Positions 1 to 4,149 of a stretch of 6,642 nucleotides of DNA are shown one piece after another (positions within the stretch are counted from its first letter, which is position 1; each line of letters begins with the position of its first letter). The position numbers and the translations under genes were made by a program. Source of the stretch: Robiginitomaculum sp. GTDB lineage: Bacteria > Pseudomonadota > Alphaproteobacteria > Caulobacterales > Maricaulaceae. A model generated the notes under the pieces. It was not told where the DNA came from. It made no database searches and saw only the letters and a list, made by a program, of their open reading frames with translations. The stretch is from assembly GCA_027071965.1 (NCBI GenBank), contig JALSYJ010000342.1, forward strand, positions 1-6,642, in the 5' to 3' direction.

Positions 1-743
1 GAAAACGTCTGGGCATGGATGTTGTCAATATGGCTGTGCAGTCTTCATCCGTATCCAAGGGCGAAACCCTGATTGATACGGCTATGACCTTAAATGCCAT
101 GCGTCCGGACTTGCTGGTGGTTCGTCATGGCGCATCTGGAGCTACCGAACTGCTCAGCCAAAAGGTCGATTGCGCAGTAATTAACGCCGGAGACGGACAG
201 CACGAACACCCGACACAAGCCCTGCTCGATGCCTTGTCCATTCGCCGGGCTTTAGGCTCGCTTGCCGGGCTTCGCATTGCCATTTGCGGCGATATTGCCC
301 ATTCAAGAGTGGCCAGGTCAAATGTGATCCTGTTAAACCTGCTGGGGGCCGAGGTGCGGCTTTGCGGCCCGCCAACCCTGTTACCTTCTGATGCCGATCG
401 CTGGGGTGCCGAAGTGTTTCACAATATGGATGATGCCTTAAATGCCTGCGATGTGGTGATGATGCTGCGCCTGCAAACGGAACGCATGAACAGCGCCTTT
501 ATTCCATCTTCGCGCGAGTATTTCAGGTTTTACGGTCTGGACAGAACCCGCCTTGGCAAAGCCGCAAAAGGTGCTTTGGTAATGCATCCGGGGCCGATGA
601 ATCGCGGCGTGGAAATTGACAGCGACATTGCAGATGATCCCAAAATAAGCCTGATCACCGCACAGGTGGAAATGGGCGTTGCCGTACGCATGGCCGTGCT
701 TGATATGCTGGCCGAAGCTAAAAATAAGGATACTCATGAGTGA
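1..743 (+). CDS. pyrB: Aspartate carbamoyltransferase catalytic subunit, 5'-truncated by the window edge
   Basis: PyrB condenses carbamoyl phosphate with L-aspartate to give carbamoyl-aspartate, the committed step of cytoplasmic pyrimidine synthesis. The frame is open from base 3 (KRLGMDVVNM), and the ATG at 15 is internal, not the start. About 65 N-terminal residues, including the STRTR carbamoyl-phosphate loop, lie outside the window, judged against the roughly 310-residue E. coli enzyme. Visible active-site elements are the SSVSKGETL loop with the Lys84 equivalent at 57-59, VVRHGASGA with the Arg105 equivalent at 123-125, HPTQALLD from 207, GDIAHSRVARSN with the Arg167 equivalent at 306-308, MLRLQTER with the Arg229 equivalent at 468-470, and HPGPMNRGVEID from 585. 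The order of motifs is complete and no frameshift is seen. The stop overlaps the next gene by 8 nt, as expected for a pyrB paired with a dihydroorotase-like partner. No regulatory pyrI is present here. Identification is secure. Confidence 0.97.
   Translation, partial: KRLGMDVVNMAVQSSSVSKGETLIDTAMTLNAMRPDLLVVRHGASGATELLSQKVDCAVINAGDGQHEHPTQALLDALSIRRALGSLAGLRIAICGDIAHSRVARSNVILLNLLGAEVRLCGPPTLLPSDADRWGAEVFHNMDDALNACDVVMMLRLQTERMNSAFIPSSREYFRFYGLDRTRLGKAAKGALVMHPGPMNRGVEIDSDIADDPKISLITAQVEMGVAVRMAVLDMLAEAKNKDTHE
726..743 (+). promoter_or_regulatory. Ribosome binding site and 8-nt stop/start overlap between pyrB and pyrC
   Basis: AAGGA at 726-730 sits 5 nt before the ATG at 736. The pyrB TGA ends at 743, so the two reading frames share 8 nt (ATGAGTGA). 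This fixes the pyrC start and suggests translational coupling, which would favour matched amounts of the two proteins. Confidence 0.75.
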
Positions 744-2037
744 TATGCGCCCGATCTGTATTCAAAATGCCCAAATGGTTGATCCGGCCAGCGCTCGTGA
801 CGAAATTTGTGATGTCTGGCTAAAGGATGGGCTTATTGCAGCAATAGGCAATGATCTGGAGCCTTGTTCTGATACTTTGTGCGTTGATGCCGGCAATCTG
901 GTGCTGGCTCCGGGATTGATTGACCTGAAAGTAAAAACCGGCGAACCGGGCTCTGAACATCGCGAAGACCTTAAAAGTGCATCCATGGCCGCCGCCGCAG
1001 GCGGTGTTACCACAATGGTCATTGCCCCCGATACCGATCCGGTTATTGACGATGCTGCTCTGGTTGAATTTATCGCCCGCTCCTCGCGCACAAAATCCAT
1101 AGTAAATGTATTGCCTGCCGGAGCCTTGACCAAAGAGCTGCTTGGCGAACAAATAGCCGAAATTGGCCTTATGGCTGAAGCCGGAGCCGTCTTGTTTTCA
1201 AATGGTGATCAGGCAATTGCCAGCGCTGCTGTCATGCGCAAGGCTTTGGCCTATTCTGGTGCTTTTAATGCTCTGGTAAGTTGTCGCCCGGAAGATCCAA
1301 GCCTGGCCGCCAATGGTGTAATGCACGCTGGAGAGCTGTCCTCACGCATGGGGCTTGGCGGCATACCAATTGCTGCTGAAACTATCCATATTGCCCGCGA
1401 TATTGCGCTGGCTGAACTGACGGGTGGCAGATTACTGATTGAACAAATATCCTCTGCTGCCGGGGTCGGTATGGTGCGCGAAGCCAAGGCAAAGGGACTG
1501 GACGTATCAGCCAGTGTCTCAGTACACCATTTGTGCCTGAATGAGCTGGATGTCGGCGGATATCGCACCTTTGCCTGCCTGTCGCCACCTTTGCGCTCTG
1601 AAAAAGATCGTCTTGGATTGATTGCAGGTGTGCTTGACGGAAGCATTGACGTGATCGTCTCAGGGCACGACCCGCGCCCTGCAGAAGAAAAACGTCTGCC
1701 CTTTGCCGAAAGTTCCGCCGGAGCCTGTGGCCTGGAAACCCTGCTTAGTGGTGCCTTGTCACTGGTGCATAATGCCAATGGCGACCTTATCACTGCCTTG
1801 CGCCCCTTAACCAGTTCTCCGGCAGAATTACTCGGAATTACCGCCGGAAAGATTGCCATTGGCGCGCCTGCAGATCTGATATTGATTGATCTGGACAAGC
1901 CATGGATTTGCGATGCGGACAAACTTCTGTCAAAGTCAAAAAACACCCCGTTTGACGGGCAAAGAATGCAAAGCTGCGCGGTGGCCACCTTGGTCGGGGG
2001 CCGGATCGTTTATGATGCAAACTCCCTGTTTGCTTAA
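736..2037 (+). CDS. pyrC: PyrB-linked dihydroorotase-like protein, probably catalytically inactive (pseudo-dihydroorotase)
   Basis: This 433-residue amidohydrolase-fold protein belongs to the class I dihydroorotase family; active members cyclise carbamoyl-aspartate to dihydroorotate. The ATG at 736 is chosen because AAGGA (726-730) lies 5 nt upstream and the start overlaps the pyrB stop. The open frame reaches back to 679, but that part only shadows pyrB. Family landmarks are clear: LAPGLID (57-63), GEPGSEHRE (69-77), AAAGGVTTMVIAPDTDP, AETIHIARD, SPPLRSEKDR and GLETLLSGAL. The catalytic metal site is nearly gone. The HxH of DxHVHxREPG is Lys65-Val-Lys67, the bridging Asp of FTDDG reads FSNGD, the HxxH of the HVST strand is LLIEQIS (233-239), and the TDH aspartate is Gly310 in SGHDPR. 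Only the HH pair (264-265) remains. By analogy with the inactive PyrC homologues that assemble with PyrB in Pseudomonas, a structural or regulatory role with PyrB is inferred. Automatic annotation would call it dihydroorotase. Confidence 0.93.
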   Translation: MSDMRPICIQNAQMVDPASARDEICDVWLKDGLIAAIGNDLEPCSDTLCVDAGNLVLAPGLIDLKVKTGEPGSEHREDLKSASMAAAAGGVTTMVIAPDTDPVIDDAALVEFIARSSRTKSIVNVLPAGALTKELLGEQIAEIGLMAEAGAVLFSNGDQAIASAAVMRKALAYSGAFNALVSCRPEDPSLAANGVMHAGELSSRMGLGGIPIAAETIHIARDIALAELTGGRLLIEQISSAAGVGMVREAKAKGLDVSASVSVHHLCLNELDVGGYRTFACLSPPLRSEKDRLGLIAGVLDGSIDVIVSGHDPRPAEEKRLPFAESSAGACGLETLLSGALSLVHNANGDLITALRPLTSSPAELLGITAGKIAIGAPADLILIDLDKPWICDADKLLSKSKNTPFDGQRMQSCAVATLVGGRIVYDANSLFA

Positions 2038-2046
2038 GGAAGAGAT

Positions 2047-2652
2047 ATGATAACGGAATGGTTTGTCGCAATAATTGCCGGATATTTTCTAGGATCAATT
2101 CCCTTTGGCGTCCTGCTTGGCAGGATATTTGGCCTTGGCGATATCCGCAAAATCGGATCGGGCAATATCGGGGCAACCAATATGCTGCGCACCGGACGCA
2201 AGGATATTGCTTTGGCCACATTGGTGCTTGATGCAGGCAAGGCCGCTTTGGCCTATTGGCTGGCGGCACAGTTTTTTCCAAGCCCAATACCGTTAACCGC
2301 AATGTTTGCAGCCGTTGGCGCATTGATTGGTCATTGTTATCCGGTTTGGCTTGGCTTTCGTGGCGGCAAGGGTGTGGCTACATTTTTTGGTGGAATGTTT
2401 ATTGCCTACTGGCCGCTTGGGCTGATTGTCGGAGTGATTTGGCTGATTGTGGCATTTTCCTTACGCATTTCCTCCCTTGCAGCCCTGATTGCTGTTAACA
2501 GCGCCCCGGTACTGGCCATGTCCGTTGGCCGTCCTGATCTGGCTGTATTCTTTGGGCTTATGGCCCTGATTATATCTGTTCGCCATATTGATAATATCCG
2601 TCGGCTGATGGCTGGAACTGAACCAAGATTTGGCCCCCGGAACAAAAAATGA
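2047..2652 (+). CDS. plsY: Acyl phosphate:glycerol-3-phosphate acyltransferase PlsY
   Basis: PlsY is an inner-membrane enzyme that transfers an acyl group from acyl-phosphate to the sn-1 position of glycerol-3-phosphate, giving lysophosphatidic acid at the start of phospholipid synthesis. PlsX makes the acyl-phosphate donor. The 201-residue length is normal for the family. Motif 1 is GSIPFGVLLGR (16-26) followed by the signature GSGNIGATNMLR (37-48). The glycine-rich phosphate-binding loop is LGFRGGKGVAT (102-112). The C-terminal motif is RHIDNIRRLMAGTE with His180, Asn183 and Glu192. Hydrophobic segments near 4-24, 53-77, 82-99, 113-137 and 141-178 fit the usual multi-pass topology. AAGGA at 2036-2040, overlapping the pyrC stop, lies 6 nt before the ATG. 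The gap to pyrC is 9 nt, so the gene appears to be read from the pyrimidine transcript. I see nothing abnormal in it. Confidence 0.97.
   Translation: MITEWFVAIIAGYFLGSIPFGVLLGRIFGLGDIRKIGSGNIGATNMLRTGRKDIALATLVLDAGKAALAYWLAAQFFPSPIPLTAMFAAVGALIGHCYPVWLGFRGGKGVATFFGGMFIAYWPLGLIVGVIWLIVAFSLRISSLAALIAVNSAPVLAMSVGRPDLAVFFGLMALIISVRHIDNIRRLMAGTEPRFGPRNKK
2649..2652 (+). promoter_or_regulatory. ATGA stop/start overlap coupling plsY and dprA
   Basis: The dprA start codon (2649-2651) and the plsY stop (2650-2652) share an ATGA. The only Shine-Dalgarno candidate is a weak GGA at 2639-2641, which argues for reinitiation by ribosomes finishing plsY. Confidence 0.7.
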
Positions 2653-3767
2653 ATCCAGAACAGACACTGGATCATACAGAGCTTCGCAACTGGCTGCGCC
2701 TCAGCCGCACCACAGGGGTCGGCCCCGTCACATTTTACAATCTGATCGCCCGTTTTGGTTCAGCACAAAATGCGCTGGCGGAAATTCCCCGTCTGGCCCG
2801 GCGCGGTGGCCGCATCAAGGCGCTTAACATACCTGATATTGAACAGATTGATGCCGAGCTGGAGGCGCTGGATCAAATATCAGGGCGCATGCTGCCCGCA
2901 TGTGATCCGGATTTTCCATACCTGCTGAGCAGAATTGACCCGCCGCCGCCGGTCATTTCCGTAATTGGACAAATATCCTGCCTGCAAAAACCGGCAATTG
3001 CCATGGTTGGCTCCAGAAATGCGTCGGCAATTGGTATGCGTTTTGCCAAGGACATGGCCCATGATCTTGGCAAAGCAGGAATGATTGTGGTTTCAGGGCT
3101 GGCCCGTGGTATTGACGGTGCCGCTCACAGTGGAGCACTGTCAACGGGCACCATAGCCGTAGTTGCGGGCGGGGTGGATCATATATATCCGCACCAACAT
3201 GCCCAATTGCGACAAATGATACTCAAAGATGGTGCGATTATTTCTGAACGCAGGCTGGGCCATAAGGCCACTGCCCGGGATTTTCCCAGACGCAACCGAA
3301 TTATTTCCGGGCTTGGTTTTGGTACTATTGTGATCGAAGCTGCAAAACGCTCAGGCTCATTGATTACTGCGCGCTATGCTCTTGAGCAAAACCGCGAAGT
3401 ATTTGCTGCTCCCGGATCGCCACTGGATCCCAGAGCCGGCGGCGGCAATGCACTCATCAAGCAAGGAGCAACACTGATTGAAAATGCCGAAGACGTGATC
3501 AAGGCGTTTCAGCAAACTCCGCAATCTCATTTTACCGAAGACCCGCCGCAATATGAAAGTCAGGATATTGAATATGATGAACAGCAAATTGATGCGGCAA
3601 GAGAGAAAATATTACAATTATTGTCGCCTACCCCCATATGCCGCGATGAACTGGTGCGGGCCAGTGGCTATCCGGTAGCCATATGTTCTTCGGCGCTTGT
3701 TGAGCTTGAACTGGCAGGCCTTGCAAACTGTCAGCCCGGAGGAATGATAAGTAAGGCCGGTTTTTGA
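2649..3767 (+). CDS. dprA: DNA-processing protein DprA (Smf)
   Basis: DprA binds incoming single-stranded DNA in the cytoplasm and loads RecA on it during natural transformation; it is also widespread in species not known to be competent. The protein has 372 residues, close to E. coli Smf. The N-terminal part (about 10-60) resembles a helix-hairpin-helix/SAM-like region (LRLSRTTGVGPVTFYNLIARFG). The Rossmann-like core (about 85-285) holds the family signatures GSRNAS (121-126), VSGLARGIDGAAH (148-160), GGVDHIYPHQH, ARDFPRRNRIISGL (209-222), GSLITARYALEQNREVFAAPG (236-256) and GGGNALIKQGA. After an acidic linker (about 295-312), residues 313-372 look like the DML1-type winged helix found in many DprA proteins. 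The ATG overlaps the plsY stop as ATGA, with only a weak CGGAA-like site upstream, so translation probably depends on coupling to plsY. No comEC, comF or other competence gene is in the window, so a transformation role here is unproven. Confidence 0.96.
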   Translation: MNPEQTLDHTELRNWLRLSRTTGVGPVTFYNLIARFGSAQNALAEIPRLARRGGRIKALNIPDIEQIDAELEALDQISGRMLPACDPDFPYLLSRIDPPPPVISVIGQISCLQKPAIAMVGSRNASAIGMRFAKDMAHDLGKAGMIVVSGLARGIDGAAHSGALSTGTIAVVAGGVDHIYPHQHAQLRQMILKDGAIISERRLGHKATARDFPRRNRIISGLGFGTIVIEAAKRSGSLITARYALEQNREVFAAPGSPLDPRAGGGNALIKQGATLIENAEDVIKAFQQTPQSHFTEDPPQYESQDIEYDEQQIDAAREKILQLLSPTPICRDELVRASGYPVAICSSALVELELAGLANCQPGGMISKAGF

Positions 3768-3783
3768 ATAATACGCTGTTTGC

Positions 3784-3999
3784 TTATGAGTTGGTTTTGG
3801 CTTTTTGGGCAAAGCTTGTTGCCAATTCCATCATGTTGCCAATTTCCGGCAAGCCGGACTTATTGGCCATGATAGCCAATTGCGGCAAAATTTCCGCAAG
3901 ATATTCGGCAGCATCCCTAGAGGTAACAATAGGCATTGATGAACTAATATCTGATCCAGCTTCATCTGATTCAGTTCTGGTATCAACTTGCTTTTGCAT
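3784..3999 (-). CDS. Small conserved-looking protein of unknown function (71 residues)
   Basis: I do not recognise a named family. The start at 3999 is preferred because GGAG (plus-strand CTCC at 4006-4009) lies 6 nt upstream of that ATG. The frame stays open to an ATG at 4128, with further ATGs at 4056 and 4011, but I see no good ribosome binding site for those. The protein has a polar, acidic N-terminal part (MQKQVDTRTESDEAGSD, about residues 1-25) that looks disordered. From about residue 28 comes a predicted helical part, SRDAAEYLAEILPQLAIMAN, then KSGLPEIGNMMELATSFAQK, with leucines and methionines spaced as in amphipathic helices. There is no signal peptide, membrane segment or cysteine. 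It is convergent with dprA (16 nt between stops) and divergent from topA. The helical pattern recalls short cytosolic proteins found beside housekeeping genes in alphaproteobacteria, but that is an impression, not a match. It is preferred over an overlapping plus-strand frame because of its ribosome binding site and soluble composition. Confidence 0.7.
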   Translation of the reverse strand: MQKQVDTRTESDEAGSDISSSMPIVTSRDAAEYLAEILPQLAIMANKSGLPEIGNMMELATSFAQKAKTNS

Positions 4000-4009
4000 T
4001 GGACACTCC
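4000..4009 (-). promoter_or_regulatory. Shine-Dalgarno site that decides the start of the minus-strand small gene
   Basis: Read on the minus strand, GGAG (4009-4006) is followed by the 6-nt spacer TGTCCA and then the ATG at 3999. The competing ATG at 4011 would overlap this site and has only AT-rich repeat sequence upstream. Confidence 0.6.
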
Positions 4010-4010
4010 A

Positions 4011-4030
4011 TTTTAGCGAATTTTAGCGAA
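4011..4030. repeat. Perfect tandem duplication of a 10-bp unit upstream of the small gene
   Basis: TTTTAGCGAA occurs twice back to back (4011-4020 and 4021-4030). On the minus strand the unit reads TTCGCTAAAA, and each copy carries or adjoins TAAAAT, a 5-of-6 match to a -10 hexamer, just before the small gene's ribosome binding site. The 10-bp period places both copies on the same DNA face. It may be an operator, a doubled promoter element or a chance slippage product. No convincing -35 at the right distance was found on the minus strand. Confidence 0.65.
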
Positions 4031-4075
4031 AATACCCTTTTAACGGGTTTTTTCATAAATGCAAGATAGTTTTCA

Positions 4076-4081
4076 TTGACA
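4076..4081 (+). promoter_or_regulatory. Candidate -35 element (TTGACA) for topA
   Basis: A full-consensus TTGACA lies 69 bp before the topA ATG, in the divergent intergenic region. At 16 to 18 bp spacing there is no good -10 hexamer (the region reads TTGCAGTTT), so the promoter would depend on a weak -10, which is common in alphaproteobacteria. The call rests on the -35 alone. Confidence 0.4.
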
Positions 4082-4128
4082 AATGGGCATATGCGCTTGC
4101 AGTTTCGCGCGCCTGCCGAAATGGGCAT
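4081..4128. repeat. Two direct copies of AAATGGGCAT in the topA leader
   Basis: AAATGGGCAT occurs at 4081-4090 and again at 4119-4128, 38 bp apart start to start. The first copy abuts the TTGACA hexamer and runs into the 8-bp palindrome GCATATGC (4087-4094). The second lies 21 bp before the topA start codon. The arrangement could be a pair of regulator sites, but no known binding motif is recognised. Confidence 0.5.
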
Positions 4129-4149
4129 GGTGCATTACAGGAAAATCAC

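Noticed and set aside
15..17. The ATG at 15 as the start of pyrB
   Set aside because: The frame continues upstream with KRLG, which matches the conserved stretch of the family before the SSVSKGETL loop, so the real start lies outside the window.
1251..1988. A 245-codon open frame antisense to the pyrC-type gene
   Set aside because: It lies entirely inside a well-supported coding region. Its product is rich in Ser, Arg and Pro and shows no family motif, as expected of a shadow frame.
3732..3765. CCGG...CCGG followed by a T run at the end of dprA as a possible terminator
   Set aside because: It has only 4 bp of pairing around a 17-nt loop inside the coding sequence. No convincing terminator is visible in the 16-nt gap between the convergent stops.
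4034..4053. ACCC-loop-GGGT followed by six T, resembling an intrinsic terminator on the plus strand
   Set aside because: The stem is only 4 bp with a 7-nt loop, too weak to call. It also lies about 270 bp past dprA and just upstream of the topA -35, so a terminator role is possible but unsupported.
3764..4069. A 101-codon plus-strand open frame overlapping the dprA stop and the minus-strand small gene
   Set aside because: It needs a TTG start and has only a poor ribosome binding site (AAGG). Its product is an unconvincing mix with cysteines and no motif, and the opposite strand has a better start and a more protein-like composition.
4000..4128. N-terminal extension of the small minus-strand protein to the ATG at 4128 or 4056
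   Set aside because: Neither ATG has a recognisable Shine-Dalgarno sequence, the extension would run through the tandem repeat and topA promoter region, and the ATG at 3999 has GGAG at ideal spacing.
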